Of a stretch of DNA of 64,000 bases, positions 15,637-25,043 are shown in pieces (positions within the stretch are counted from its first letter, which is position 1; each line of letters starts with the position of its first letter). Made by a program: the position numbers and the translations under genes. Origin of the DNA: Azospirillum brasilense. Lineage in GTDB: Bacteria; Pseudomonadota; Alphaproteobacteria; Azospirillales; Azospirillaceae. Location: the NCBI RefSeq assembly GCF_003349955.1, contig NZ_QLKQ01000001.1, forward strand, positions 62,001-126,000. The letters are read 5' to 3'. The notes below the pieces were generated by a model, which had not been told where the DNA came from, did no database searches, and saw only the letters and a list, made by a program, of their open reading frames with translations.

Positions 15637-17448
15637 CTATTCGGCCGGGGTGGCGATCAGCGTCTCAGGCAGGGTGTCCTTGCGGATGCGCAGGAGTTCC
15701 TTCCACTTCTTGAGGGCGGCGATCAGGATCACGAAGCCCAGCGACAGCATGATGATCGAGATGCCGGCGTTGAAGACGTTGTAGCCCTTGGCCAGCGGGT
15801 TCAGATAGACGTTGGTGATCATCCAGTAGCCGGCGTAGTTCACCGTCACGAACAGGTAGGCCAGCGGGACGAGGCAAGTCAGCATGTAGACCCGTTTCTG
15901 GCCGAGGCGCAGGATGATCGTGGCGCCGATGATCAGGCCGACCGAGGCCATCAGCTGGTTCGACACCCCGAACAGCGCCCACACCGAGTTGATGTCGCCC
16001 GACGTCAGCAGGTAGCCCCAGGCCACGCAGGCCAGCACGCTCGCGGCGATCGAACCGGGCACCCAGTCGAGACGCTTCAGCGGGGCATAGAGGTCGCCAC
16101 CCAGGTCCTGGATCAGATAGCGGGCCACGCGGGTGCCGCTGTCCACGGCGGTCAGGATGAACACCGCCTCGAACATCACGACGAACTGGAAGAAGTAGGA
16201 GGCCAGCGTGCCGAACCACGGGATGCGGGTGAAGATTTCCGTCATGCCGACGGCGAGCGTCACAGCACCACCGGTGCGGCCGTAGAGGTCGAGACCGATT
16301 TCCTGGCTGAGCCGCGGCAGATCGACGACCTGCATGTTCAGGGCCTGGAAGGCGGCGGGCGAGGAGTTGATGGCGAAATAGTCGGCCGGGTGCAGGGAGG
16401 TGGCGGCGATCAGCGCCATGACGCCGACCACGCATTCCGCTAGCATGCCGCCGAAGGCCACGGTGCGGATGTCGCTCCATTTGTCGATCAGCTTCGGCGT
16501 GGTGCCCGAGCCGATGAAGGCGTGGAAGCCGGAGATGGCGCCGCAGGCGATGGTGATCGAGATGAACGGCCACACCGGGCCGGCCAGCACCGGGCCGCCG
16601 CCATGGATGAAGTCGGTGAGCGCGGGGAAGCGGATTTCCGGGTTGATGAAGACGACGCCGACGACGAGCGCGCCGAACACGCCGATCTTCATGAAGCTCG
16701 ACAGGTAGCCGCGCGGGGTCAGCAGCATCCACACCGGCAGCGCCGTGGCGAAGAAGGCGTAGATCGGCAGGATCAGCGCGACCGTCTCGGCGTGCAGCGT
16801 CAGCCAGCTGCCCAGCACCGTGCCCTGGATGTAGGGACCGGCGAAGACGGAGGCGGCGATGGCGGCGATGCCGACCTGGGTGGCACCCTTGGACGAGCCG
16901 GTGATCTTCTCGTAGAGGCCGAGCGCGACGGCGATCGGAATCGTCATGAAGACGGCGAAGGCGCCCCAGGCGTTGCGCTCCAGCGCATGGACGACGACCA
17001 TCGACAGGCCGGCCATGGTGATGGTGATGATGAACAGCATCGCCAGACCGGTGCACCAGCCGGCGACCGGGCCGAGTTCGGCCTTGGCTACCTCCGACAG
17101 CGACTGGCCCTTATGCTTCATCGAGGCGAACAGCACGACCGTGTCGTGCACCGCGCCGCCGATGACGCAGCCGATCAGCAGCCACAGGAAGCTCGGCAGA
17201 TAGCCGAACTGCGCGGCCAGCACGGGGCCGACCAGCGGGCCGGCGGCGGCGATCGCCGCGAAATGCTGGCCGGCGTTCACCCACTTCTTGGTGGGAACAT
17301 AGTTTCGCCCGTCGGCCAGGATGTGGGACGGCGTCACCTCGGAATCATCGGCACGGAGCACCTTGCGCACAAAGAACACGCCGTAGAAGCGGTAGCAGAG
17401 GGCGAGGATGCAGAGTGTCGCGATCACAAATGTTAGGGCGTGATCCAT
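15637..17448 (-). CDS. cstA: CstA-family transporter, probable pyruvate/peptide carrier (BtsT-like)
   Basis: The 603-residue protein has about 15-16 membrane segments and the CstA signatures (HFAAIAAAGPLVGPVLAAQFGYLPSFLWLLIGCVIGGAVHDTVVLFASMKHKGQSL, then GSGTTPKLIDKW and DSGTRVARYL). Known members are carbon-starvation protein CstA and the proton/pyruvate symporter BtsT. AAGGAG lies 8 bases before the ATG. It is downstream, on the same strand, of a LytS/LytTR system of the BtsS/BtsR type, the system that controls btsT in E. coli by sensing pyruvate. I therefore favour pyruvate uptake, but peptide uptake is possible. Expression probably depends on BtsR acting in the 17449-17769 gap. Confidence 0.9.
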   Translation of the reverse strand: MDHALTFVIATLCILALCYRFYGVFFVRKVLRADDSEVTPSHILADGRNYVPTKKWVNAGQHFAAIAAAGPLVGPVLAAQFGYLPSFLWLLIGCVIGGAVHDTVVLFASMKHKGQSLSEVAKAELGPVAGWCTGLAMLFIITITMAGLSMVVVHALERNAWGAFAVFMTIPIAVALGLYEKITGSSKGATQVGIAAIAASVFAGPYIQGTVLGSWLTLHAETVALILPIYAFFATALPVWMLLTPRGYLSSFMKIGVFGALVVGVVFINPEIRFPALTDFIHGGGPVLAGPVWPFISITIACGAISGFHAFIGSGTTPKLIDKWSDIRTVAFGGMLAECVVGVMALIAATSLHPADYFAINSSPAAFQALNMQVVDLPRLSQEIGLDLYGRTGGAVTLAVGMTEIFTRIPWFGTLASYFFQFVVMFEAVFILTAVDSGTRVARYLIQDLGGDLYAPLKRLDWVPGSIAASVLACVAWGYLLTSGDINSVWALFGVSNQLMASVGLIIGATIILRLGQKRVYMLTCLVPLAYLFVTVNYAGYWMITNVYLNPLAKGYNVFNAGISIIMLSLGFVILIAALKKWKELLRIRKDTLPETLIATPAE

Positions 17449-17769
17449 GACAGCTCTCCTTGGAAGGAACTGCCGTCACGGTAGGCCGGGTTTCACCCTT
17501 CGTGTGGTGCTCTCCCCGGAGCGGCGTCCTGGCGTGGCGAGCGGTCGGAATGCGGGGATGAGCGGTGGGGGTTTTCCTAACCCTCTCCCCTCCGGGGAGA
17601 GGGTGGCCCGCAGGGCCGGTGAGGGGGTTGCGCTTTTGCCGGACGCAACGCCATGCGCACCCCCCTCACCCTAACCCTCTCCCCGCTTTCGGCGGACCAA
17701 TGGTCCGCCTGTCGCGTCAGCGCAAACGAAGTTTGCGCGTGAGCGGAGGGGAGAGGGGACTTTTATGAT
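17449..17769. promoter_or_regulatory. 321-base btsR-cstA intergenic region with likely cstA promoter
   Basis: The part near cstA (17449-17570) must hold its promoter. On the minus strand it contains the small palindromes GGGTGAAACCC and CCGTGACGG. I cannot identify a convincing LytTR direct repeat. The part near btsR (17577-17760) is filled by the REP-like repeat array described separately. No gene is visible. Confidence 0.45.
17577..17760. repeat. REP-like repeat array (shares a core with the copy at 48.3 kb)
   Basis: Three CCCTCTCCCC/GGGGAGAGGG palindromes flank a spacer. The spacer includes the core GGTTGCGCTTTTGCCGGACG (about 17627-17646), then CCCCCCTCACC. The same order and nearly the same core occur at 48297-48316, so the two copies seem to be one element about 120 bases long. 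The left end here also has an extra palindromic GGCGGACCAATGGTCCGCC around 17692-17710. Confidence 0.6.
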
Positions 17770-18489
17770 TCACCCGATGCCCAGCCGCTCCTTCAGCGGG
17801 CCGAGGAAGCGGCGGCTGACCGGGATGCTCTGGCCGCCGAGCGTCTGGATTTCCGCCAGACCGTTGTCGATCAGGCGGATTTCCCGGATGCGGTCGGGGT
17901 TGACCAGATATTGCCGGTGGCAGCGCACCAGCGGCGTGCGCTCCTGCAAGGTCAGCAGGGTCAGCTCCGTGAAGCGCTCCTCCCCATCGGCGCCGACGAC
18001 GAAGACGCCGCTCGCCTTGGAGGCCACGCATTCCACCTCGTCGAGCTTCAGCAGGGAGATGCGGTTGTGGCCGGTGCAGGGGATCAGCCGCAGCGGGGCG
18101 GCGTCCTTCAGAACGGCGAGGTCCTGCGGCGCCCGCTCGCGGCGCAGCCGTTGCAGCGTCTTGGCCAGCCGGGCCGGGTCCGCCGGCTTCAGCAGATAGT
18201 CGAAGGCGTGCTCCTCGAAGGCCTGGACGGCGTATTCGTCGTGGGCGGTCAGGAAAACGATGCGGGGCATCCGCTCCGGGTCGAGCATGCTCAGCATCTC
18301 CAGCCCGCTGACGCGCGGCATCTGGATGTCGAGGAAGACCACGTCGGGCGGCTGGCGGTTGATGGCGCCGATGGCCTCGATGGCGTTGGCGCATTCCCCG
18401 GCGACCTGGAGGTCGGGGAACTCCTCAAGAAGGCGCCGCAGCTCCTCGCGGGCCAGCGGCTCGTCGTCCACGATCAGGACGGTCATCAT
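17770..18489 (-). CDS. btsR: LytTR-family response regulator (BtsR-like)
   Basis: The 239-residue protein has an N-terminal receiver ([19 protein letters not shown], phospho-acceptor Asp54 in [33 protein letters not shown]). A C-terminal LytTR DNA-binding domain follows ([22 protein letters not shown] ... [23 protein letters not shown]). Its ATG overlaps the kinase stop (ATGA), so it is coupled to the sensor. LytTR regulators bind two direct repeats on one DNA face. Likely target is the downstream cstA. It resembles E. coli BtsR/YpdB in length and domain order. Confidence 0.9.
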   Translation of the reverse strand: MMTVLIVDDEPLAREELRRLLEEFPDLQVAGECANAIEAIGAINRQPPDVVFLDIQMPRVSGLEMLSMLDPERMPRIVFLTAHDEYAVQAFEEHAFDYLLKPADPARLAKTLQRLRRERAPQDLAVLKDAAPLRLIPCTGHNRISLLKLDEVECVASKASGVFVVGADGEERFTELTLLTLQERTPLVRCHRQYLVNPDRIREIRLIDNGLAEIQTLGGQSIPVSRRFLGPLKERLGIG

Positions 18490-20195
18490 GGCGCGGTCTC
18501 CGCGACGGCAGGGATGTCCAGGGGAAGGCGCAGGGTGATGCGGGTGAAGACGTCGGCCTCGCAGGCGACGTCCACCCCGTAGCCGTTGCCGAAGCGGTTG
18601 CGGACGCGGCGGTCCACGATGGACATGCCCAGCCCGTCGCCACCCGGCTTCTCCTCGTAGAGGCCGGCGTTGTCCTCCACCGACAGCCGCAGGTCGCCGC
18701 CCTCCCGCCGCGCCGCGATGCGGACATGGCCGGGGCCGAGGAGTTGCGAGGTGCCGTGCTTGATGGCGTTCTCCACCAGCGGCTGGAGCAGGAAGGCCGG
18801 CAGCCGGGCGTGGCGCAGCGCGTCCGGCACGTCGATCTCCACCGACAGGCGCCCGGTGAAGCGCGCCAGCTCGATCTGGAGATAGGCGCTGACATGCTCC
18901 ACCTCGTCGGCCACCGTGGCCTCCTGGCTGGGGCGCTTCAGGTTCTTGCGGAAGAAGACCGACAGGCTCTGCACGAGCTGGCGCGCCCGCTCCGGGTCGT
19001 TGCGGATCACCGCCGAGATGGTGTTCAGCGCGTTGAACAGGAAATGCGGGTTCACCTGGGCGTGCAGAAGCTTGATCTCGGACTGGGCGAGCAGCGCCTT
19101 CTGCTGTTCGTAGCGCCCAGCGAGGATCTGGCTGGACAGCAGCCGGGCGATGCCCTCCCCCAGCGTGCGGTTGATGGTGGAGAACAGCTTGGTCTTCGGT
19201 TCGTACAGCTTCACCGTGCCGATCACCCGGTCGTCCTCCCCGACCAGCGGGATCACCAGCGAGGCGCCCAGCCGACAGTTCGGGTGGATCGAGCATTTGT
19301 AGGACACCAGATTGCCGTCGGCGTAGAGCACCTGATTGTTGGCGATGGCCTGATAGGTCTGGGGCGAGGTGATCGGGGTGCCGGGCAGATGGTGGTCGTC
19401 GCCGACGCCGATGAAGGCCAGCAGCTTCTCGCGGTCGGTGATGGCGACCGCGCCGACGCCCGTCTCCTCGTAGATGATGCGGGCGACCCGCATGCTGTTC
19501 TCTTCGTTGAAGCCCTGGCGCAGCACGCCGTCGGCCCGCGCGGCGATCTTCAGCGCCTTGGCGGAGAAGGCGCTCGACTGCTTGTCGATCAGGGCACGGC
19601 GGTCCATCAGGATGCGCATGAACAGCCCCGCCCCCAGCGTGTTGGCGACGATCATCGGCAGCGCCACCACCTCGACCAAATGGACCGCCGCGGGGAAGGG
19701 CTTGGCCACCAGCAGGATGATCAGCATCTGGGCGATCTCCGCCACCAGAGTGACGGCGCCGACGCGCAGCGGGTCGAACAGCGGCTCGATGCGGCCCTGG
19801 TTGACGAAGTGGCGGTGCACCAGCCCGCCGATCAGCCCCTCCGTCACCGTGGAGATGGCGCAGGCCACCGCCGACATGCCGCCCAGCGAATAGCGGTGCA
19901 GCCCGCCGGTGAAGCCGACCGCCAGTCCCACCGACGGACCGCCCAGGATGCCGCTCAGCACGGCCCCGATGGCGCGGGTGTTGGCGATGGAATCGTCGAT
20001 CTGCAACCCGAAATAGGTCCCCATGACGCAGAACATGGAGAAGATGACGTAGCAGGCCAGCTTGTGCGGCCAGCGCACGGTGAGGTGCATCACCGGCAGG
20101 AACAGCGGCGTCCGGCTCAGCATGTAAGCGATGACCAGATACACGCACATCTGCTGGAGCAGCAGAAAGACGAGGCTGAGATGCTCGACGGTCAT
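18486..20195 (-). CDS. btsS: LytS-type sensor histidine kinase (BtsS-like)
   Basis: The protein has an N-terminal 5TMR-LYT membrane domain (about residues 1-190, five or six segments; [24 protein letters not shown] is its signature). A GAF-like domain (about 215-345) follows with [15 protein letters not shown] and CSIHPNC, then the LytS-type kinase core. The phospho-His is in [29 protein letters not shown] is the N box. This is the BtsS/YpdA arrangement; BtsS senses pyruvate in E. coli. The start is the ATG at 20195 or a GTG four codons upstream; neither has a strong ribosome site. It overlaps btsR by 4 bases. Confidence 0.9.
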   Translation of the reverse strand: MTVEHLSLVFLLLQQMCVYLVIAYMLSRTPLFLPVMHLTVRWPHKLACYVIFSMFCVMGTYFGLQIDDSIANTRAIGAVLSGILGGPSVGLAVGFTGGLHRYSLGGMSAVACAISTVTEGLIGGLVHRHFVNQGRIEPLFDPLRVGAVTLVAEIAQMLIILLVAKPFPAAVHLVEVVALPMIVANTLGAGLFMRILMDRRALIDKQSSAFSAKALKIAARADGVLRQGFNEENSMRVARIIYEETGVGAVAITDREKLLAFIGVGDDHHLPGTPITSPQTYQAIANNQVLYADGNLVSYKCSIHPNCRLGASLVIPLVGEDDRVIGTVKLYEPKTKLFSTINRTLGEGIARLLSSQILAGRYEQQKALLAQSEIKLLHAQVNPHFLFNALNTISAVIRNDPERARQLVQSLSVFFRKNLKRPSQEATVADEVEHVSAYLQIELARFTGRLSVEIDVPDALRHARLPAFLLQPLVENAIKHGTSQLLGPGHVRIAARREGGDLRLSVEDNAGLYEEKPGGDGLGMSIVDRRVRNRFGNGYGVDVACEADVFTRITLRLPLDIPAVAETAP

Positions 20196-20328
20196 GGGGA
20201 CGGGCACGGGCAGCGGACGGCGGGATTGCCGGCCCGCAGGCTACCCCCGCCCGCCCCGCCGCGGTATGATTCCAATCAATGGATGCGGCCGGGGATGCGA
20301 CCGGCGTCCCCGGACCGCCGCGACGGCG

Positions 20329-20739
20329 CTACGCGGCCAGCGCGGGGGCCTGCTCCACCGCCGTCGGTGCGGTGCCCATGTTGGCGGGCGGCAGGCGCAG
20401 ACGGCTCGCCAAGCCTTCCAGGGAGTCGTGCAGGCGGCGGCAGGGGGTGCCGTCCTCCCCCGGCTCGTAGATGCCGACGAAGGGCGCGCCCGGCTGGTTG
20501 GGGTCGAGATGCAGCTCGACGATGTGGGTGCGCGACGTGCAGCCGCGGACCAGCGGATCGGCGGGAATCACCGTCCAGCCGCGCCGCAGGCAGCGCTCGG
20601 CCAGCCCCTCCAGATAGAGCGAGGCGGACGGAACGCGCTTCAGCGCCTTCAGTTCGGCGATGAGCTGGCGGACGTTGTCCACCTGCTCCAGGAACAGGCC
20701 AGCGGCGTGATGGGTGTCGCGAATCACCAGTTTCAGCAT
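20329..20739 (-). CDS. Small protein of unknown family, paralogue of the gene at 46976-47413
   Basis: The 136-residue protein starts MLKLVIRDTHHAAGLFL, with AGGAGG 5 bases before the ATG at 20739. It aligns along its length with the 46976-47413 product. Shared blocks are KLVI-D-H-AAGL, SAS-LE--A-RCL--G, DPL followed by TH-VE, and DG--CRR-H--L. The conserved His, Asp and CRR residues could bind metal or nucleic acid, which is a guess. It has no signal peptide or membrane segment; I recognise no named domain. It lies upstream of btsS on the same strand, with a gap of 133 bases. Confidence 0.75.
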   Translation of the reverse strand: MLKLVIRDTHHAAGLFLEQVDNVRQLIAELKALKRVPSASLYLEGLAERCLRRGWTVIPADPLVRGCTSRTHIVELHLDPNQPGAPFVGIYEPGEDGTPCRRLHDSLEGLASRLRLPPANMGTAPTAVEQAPALAA

Positions 20740-20876
20740 GGGTTGGAACCTCCTCTGCGCGCACGGCTCCGTCACCCGCGGGGGCGCATCGGCAGCCTTC
20801 GCGGCGCCACGCTCCTTGGGCGGAAGCCTGCGCGTTGTTCGTTCGGGTGGGAAGCGTCGGGCGGGACGCGGTTCCG

Positions 20877-21482
20877 CTATTCGGCGGTGCCCAGATCCGT
20901 GTCGGCCAGATCGGGCTCAGGGCGCTCGGCAACCGTCACCGGCGGTTCGGATGCGGGTTTGCGGTCAGGGTAGAGCGTGGCCACCATCTGCTCCAGCCGG
21001 TGCCTCAGGGACCGGTTCGGCTGGTCGGAGGGCCGGGCTTCGACACGGACGTTCACAACGCCGTCCTCGATCATGCCCAGTTCGCTGGCGGCCTTCCGGG
21101 ACAGGTCGATCACCCGCCCTTTCACGTAGGGCCCACGGTCGTTGATCACAACGTCGACGCTGCGCCCGTTGTCGGCGTTGGTCACCGTCACCCGGCTGCC
21201 CAACGGAAGCCGGCGGGACGCGGCGGTCAGCCGGTTCTGGCTGAATCGCTCCCCCGATGCCGTGGTCCGGCCATGGAAGAAATCGGCGTAGTAGGACGCC
21301 TTGCCCTTGTGAACATAGACCGGCTCGATGTCCGGAACGTCCGGCGCCGATGTGTCTTCGAACGCGGTCTCCTGCGGCACCGGGTCCTGCGGCACTGGCG
21401 GGACGGAGGCAATCTGTGCACTGGTCGAGCATGCCCCAACAGAAACAGCACAGATTGCGAGCGCAACACAGCCATACCGCAC
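20877..21482 (-). CDS. rlpA: RlpA-like septal/lytic transglycosylase lipoprotein
   Basis: The 201-residue protein begins at a GTG at 21482 (VRYGCVALAICAVSVGACSTS). This gives a signal peptide and lipobox SVGAC, with GGGAG 8 bases upstream; longer starts have no signal peptide at the N terminus. The double-psi beta-barrel contains the RlpA pattern GKASYYADFFHGRTTASGERFSQNRLTAASRRLPLGSRVTVTN and VINDRGPYVKGRVIDLSRKAASELGM. The RlpA catalytic Asp and His are in DRGPY and FHGR. There is no SPOR domain, so it may not be septum-targeted like E. coli RlpA. It is probably an outer-membrane lipoprotein cutting naked glycan strands. Confidence 0.87.
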   Translation of the reverse strand: MRYGCVALAICAVSVGACSTSAQIASVPPVPQDPVPQETAFEDTSAPDVPDIEPVYVHKGKASYYADFFHGRTTASGERFSQNRLTAASRRLPLGSRVTVTNADNGRSVDVVINDRGPYVKGRVIDLSRKAASELGMIEDGVVNVRVEARPSDQPNRSLRHRLEQMVATLYPDRKPASEPPVTVAERPEPDLADTDLGTAE

Positions 21483-21941
21483 TCTTTTTCTCCCCCGTTG
21501 TTGTTCGGCAGCAACGGTTGCGGAATCTCTCCACCCTGTCAATCCGCGAATCCACACCTATGCTGTGACAGGATTGTGTCTTAATATTAATTAACGATTT
21601 TGTTTCCTGTTTATCAGGAGAGCGATGGCGATAATCGCAATTTTTACTTATGAATACTGCTTTTGTGCCTTGCCTTGAAATCCCGCCAGTCATCCCCGCC
21701 ATGGCTCCGCCCGCCATCCTGGGGACGAGAAGACGTGTGGAGAAATTCTCGGCCCATGCGCAAAACACTGAAAATCCGTAGAGAAAATTCCCTCTTCCGG
21801 GTTTGTGAATGCCCTCTGATCCATTGAACGCCGCCTCGCCGTTCGTCATAAGTACTGAGCGATTCAAAGACGAGCGCCGATTGTTTTCGCCAAACATCAC
21901 CGAAATTCGGAACGAATTTAGCGCAACACTGATCCACTCAG
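21483..21941. other. 459-base AT-rich intergenic region between rlpA and the RTX protease
   Basis: No credible gene. It is clearly more AT-rich than its surroundings. It contains the palindromes TTAATATTAA (21581-21590) and GCGATAATCGC (about 21628-21638). Divergent promoters for rlpA and the protease must lie here. The low GC may reflect a transferred or fast-changing region around a secreted protease. Confidence 0.4.
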
Positions 21942-23708
21942 ATGGGGCACGCAGACATGGACGCGTTTCGGATTCCCGATGCTGGCGAAAACGGGGACGG
22001 AATCGGCGATGATTGGTCAGGTTTCGATGACGCGGTTGCAGGCCCGGCGATGGAGACGGCGCGCCGGACATCCGGCGGTGCCGACGACCCGCTGTTCCTC
22101 CGCGCCTTCGACAGCGGGCGCCGCTGGGGCACGCCGCCGGACGGCACCACGACGGCGCCCTACACCCTCACCTACGGCTGGGTGGTGGACGCCGGCCTCC
22201 GCTACGTGCCCGGCTTCCGGCCCCTCAACGACAGCCAACGGGCCATGGCGCTGCAGGCGATGGGGGAATGGAGCGCGGTCGCCAACCTCGCCTTCGTGGA
22301 GGCGGCGGACCCCATGACCGCCAATCTCCAGTTCCACATGAGCCAACTGGACGTCTTTCGCGCCTCCGGCATGGCCTACTACCCCAACGCCGCGGGCTCC
22401 TACATCTACCTCGACCCCGAAGCGGCCGGTTACCGGACCTACATCCATGAGATCGGGCATGCCCTCGGGCTGAAGCATCCCGGCGACTACAACGGCACCG
22501 GCGGCGGCACCCCGCCCTTCCTTCCCCCGTCCGAGGACAACCGGACCAACACGATCATGTCCTATTACGGCGTCTGGCCCGGCGGGCTCGGCGTCTACGA
22601 CGTCGCGGCGATCCAGCGGCTCTACGGCCCCAACCCCACGGTGCGCGCCGGCGGCGACCTCTATCTCCTGACGCCCGGGGAGCCGGGGCGTTACCTCTGG
22701 GACGGCGGAGGCAACGACACGCTGTCAGCGGCGGGGGCGACCGTCCCCGTCACCATCGACCTCACCGGCGGCTGGGGATGGTTCTCGGCGCAGGACTCGT
22801 CGATCCTGGCCCGGAACCAGTTCTTCGTCGGACACGGCACCCGCATCGAGACCGTCATCGGGGGATCGGCGGGCGACCGGCTGACCGGTTCCGCCTTCGC
22901 CGACCGGCTGGAGGGCGGAGCCGGCGACGACACGCTGGCCGGCGGAGCGGGCGACGATCTTCTGGACGGCGGCCCCGGCAACGACACGGCGCTGTACGAC
23001 TTCCCCTCCGCGAACGCCTTCGTGACCAGCGATCCATCGGGAAGCACAACGGACGTCATCGTCATTGGAGCCGGCGGCACCGACCGGTTGCGTGACGTTG
23101 AGCGGCTGGTCTTCACCGACCGCGTCGTCACCCTGCGGGAAGCCGCCACCCCCCTGTCCCGCGCCGCGCCGGACCAGCGCGCCCTCGTTCAGGACGCCAC
23201 CCGAAGCTACGAGGTGCGGATGGAGCCCTACGCCGGCCCGGTCGCCGGACTGCACAACCAGTTTTTGGGAACCGCGGCGGGCGAAGCGGTCATTGGCAGC
23301 GAGCAGGGCGATTTCATGAATCTCCTCGGCGGCAACGACGCCGCGCAGGGCGGAAGTGGAGACGATGTGCTGGACGGCGGCGAGGGCTCCAACTTCCTGA
23401 CCGGCGGAGCCGGCACCGACACCTTCTTCATCGATGGGCGTGGCGACGGCGTCACATGGTCCACCGTCACCGACCTGCAGCCGGAGGAGTGGACCATCGC
23501 CTGGGGCTGGACCGACGCCGTCTCCCGCGTGACCTGGGAGGATCTGGCGGGCGCCGACGGCTACCAGGGGGCCACCGCACGCATTGATCTCGACGGCAAC
23601 GGCGCCACCGACCTCAGCCTGACCTTTAGCGGACAAACCCCCGGCGGACTGGTCGCCATGCCCGGACAGGTGGGGGCCGACGGCTACCTTGCCCTTCGGA
23701 TCGGCTGA
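21942..23708 (+). CDS. Serralysin-type M10 metalloprotease with RTX repeats
   Basis: The 588-residue protein has the zinc site HEIGHALGLKH (His169, His173, His179) followed by the Met-turn MSYY at about 206. This places it in the M10B serralysin family. RTX calcium-binding nonapeptides occur in two blocks (about residues 325-350, GGAGDDTL-type, and 460-500, GGSGDDVL-type). It has no N-terminal signal peptide, as expected for type I (ABC-MFP-TolC) secretion from the C terminus. No T1SS genes or protease inhibitor are next to it. The start is the ATG at 21942 or at 21957; neither has a clear ribosome site. RTX repeats are fewer than in classic serralysins. Confidence 0.9.
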   Translation: MGHADMDAFRIPDAGENGDGIGDDWSGFDDAVAGPAMETARRTSGGADDPLFLRAFDSGRRWGTPPDGTTTAPYTLTYGWVVDAGLRYVPGFRPLNDSQRAMALQAMGEWSAVANLAFVEAADPMTANLQFHMSQLDVFRASGMAYYPNAAGSYIYLDPEAAGYRTYIHEIGHALGLKHPGDYNGTGGGTPPFLPPSEDNRTNTIMSYYGVWPGGLGVYDVAAIQRLYGPNPTVRAGGDLYLLTPGEPGRYLWDGGGNDTLSAAGATVPVTIDLTGGWGWFSAQDSSILARNQFFVGHGTRIETVIGGSAGDRLTGSAFADRLEGGAGDDTLAGGAGDDLLDGGPGNDTALYDFPSANAFVTSDPSGSTTDVIVIGAGGTDRLRDVERLVFTDRVVTLREAATPLSRAAPDQRALVQDATRSYEVRMEPYAGPVAGLHNQFLGTAAGEAVIGSEQGDFMNLLGGNDAAQGGSGDDVLDGGEGSNFLTGGAGTDTFFIDGRGDGVTWSTVTDLQPEEWTIAWGWTDAVSRVTWEDLAGADGYQGATARIDLDGNGATDLSLTFSGQTPGGLVAMPGQVGADGYLALRIG

Positions 23709-23808
23709 CGGATTTCCGCGGATTGGAAAAAGCGGCGCCCCGGAGGCGGCAGCGGCGCCACTCTCGCGCAATCTGTGCGGAACCGATACCCAGGGAAGGA
23801 CCACGACC

Positions 23809-24165
23809 ATGAAGCAGGTGATGTTCGTCGAACTCGGCATGGGCGCCGATCTGCACGGTCAGGACGTGACCAAGGCCGCCGTGCGCGCCGTGCGCAACGC
23901 CATCGAGCGCAACTCCATGCCCGGCATGCGGGCGTTGGTCGATGGCGACACCAGCCGGATGCAGGTCCGCGTCCATCTCGCCGTTCCGGCGGACGCCGAC
24001 CGTCTGGACCTGGAGGCCGTGCGGGCCGTCTTCCCCTACGGACAGGTGTCCTTCAACGTGGTGTCCGGCGGCATGCTGGCGCCGAGCGGCATCTTCCTGG
24101 CCGACAAGAACGACCGCAACGAGATGATCTACATCGTCAACGCCGCGGTGGAGGTCGGGGTGTAA
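23809..24165 (+). CDS. Lin0512 family protein
   Basis: The 118-residue protein matches the Lin0512 (TIGR02058-type) pattern: MKQVMFVELGMGADLHGQDVTKAAVRAVRNAIERNSMPGM, then a central RVHLAVPADADRLD and VSFNVVSGGMLAPSGI. The function is unknown; members are short cytoplasmic alpha/beta proteins. GGAAGGA lies about 9 bases before the ATG at 23809; an in-frame ATG at 23689 adds a non-conserved leader and overlaps the protease gene. It lies 37 bases upstream of the TraB-like gene on the same strand, so the two may be co-transcribed. Confidence 0.85.
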   Translation: MKQVMFVELGMGADLHGQDVTKAAVRAVRNAIERNSMPGMRALVDGDTSRMQVRVHLAVPADADRLDLEAVRAVFPYGQVSFNVVSGGMLAPSGIFLADKNDRNEMIYIVNAAVEVGV

Positions 24166-24202
24166 GGTTGCCCCCGCCCCTTTTTCGTGCCAGCGTCGGG
24201 GC

Positions 24203-25024
24203 ATGAAGCGCGCGCTCCGAACCACCCTGATCGCCGTCGGCATCCTGGCCGGCGGCCTTGTCACCCTGACCGTGGGGGTGGTGGCCGCCCTGCCGGTGAT
24301 CGCCGGCCACATCCCGCTGGAACTGTCCCGAGTCGTGATGAGCGACGGGCGGCGGCAGGTGGAGATGCAGGGCATGGTCCATGTCGCCAAGCCGGAGTTC
24401 TACAGCGGCATCGCCCGGCACATCGCCCAGCGGCGTCAGGAGGGTTGGCTGGTCTTCTACGAGGAGGTCCGCCCCGACGACTCCTCCAACCCCGCCGGGG
24501 TGGCCGACGTGCTGCGCCGGCTGGGGGCGGACTGGAATCCGGACAGCAAGCAGCATCCCTATGAGATGATGGCGAGTCTGCTCGGCGACGGGCTGGTGCT
24601 TCAGGACAACCGCGCCCTGATCGGCCCGCCGGGGCCGGACGCCCGCAACGTCGACGTCACCCTGTCGCAGCTTCTGGCCGCCCTGCCCCCCGACGACCCG
24701 GACGAGGCCGATCCGGACACCATCGATCTGGCGCAACTTCGGGACGAGTACGGCAAACTGCCGGGCTGGGTGCAGAGGCGCGTCCAGGCGGCCATCCGGA
24801 TCATGCTGGCCACCACTGCGTCGGGCTCCATGGTGCGCGAGGCCCTGCCGCCCGCGCTGACCACCCTGCGCGAGGACAAGGTGGTGGCGGCCATCAAGGC
24901 CGAGCCGGACCGCAACATCCTGATCCTCTACGGTCAGGTGCACATCGGCCACATCCAGACCATGCTGAAGGAGGCCGACGCGCGGTGGCGGACGGTTTCT
25001 TCCAAGGCGATCCAGGCCTTCTGA
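24203..25024 (+). CDS. Membrane-anchored TraB/GumN (TIKI)-like protein
   Basis: The 273-residue protein has an N-terminal membrane anchor or signal (residues 7-34), so the body faces the periplasm. The segment GMVHVAKPEFYSGIARHI (about 58-73) and the WLVFYEEVRPD that follows resemble the N-terminal GxxH ... E motif of the TraB/GumN/TIKI superfamily. RNILILYGQVHIGHI (about 249-262) resembles its C-terminal strand-Gly-His motif. I infer membership; the middle does not match strongly. Related proteins are thought to be metalloproteases or ligand-binding factors. It is convergent with the small gene at 25044. No polysaccharide genes are nearby. Confidence 0.65.
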   Translation: MKRALRTTLIAVGILAGGLVTLTVGVVAALPVIAGHIPLELSRVVMSDGRRQVEMQGMVHVAKPEFYSGIARHIAQRRQEGWLVFYEEVRPDDSSNPAGVADVLRRLGADWNPDSKQHPYEMMASLLGDGLVLQDNRALIGPPGPDARNVDVTLSQLLAALPPDDPDEADPDTIDLAQLRDEYGKLPGWVQRRVQAAIRIMLATTASGSMVREALPPALTTLREDKVVAAIKAEPDRNILILYGQVHIGHIQTMLKEADARWRTVSSKAIQAF

Positions 25025-25043
25025 GCTGTCGCCGGATGCCGGA

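Noticed and set aside
22900..23430. Short tandem GGAGCCGGCGACGAC-type repeats
   Set aside because: These encode the RTX calcium-binding nonapeptides of the protease; not CRISPR or microsatellite.
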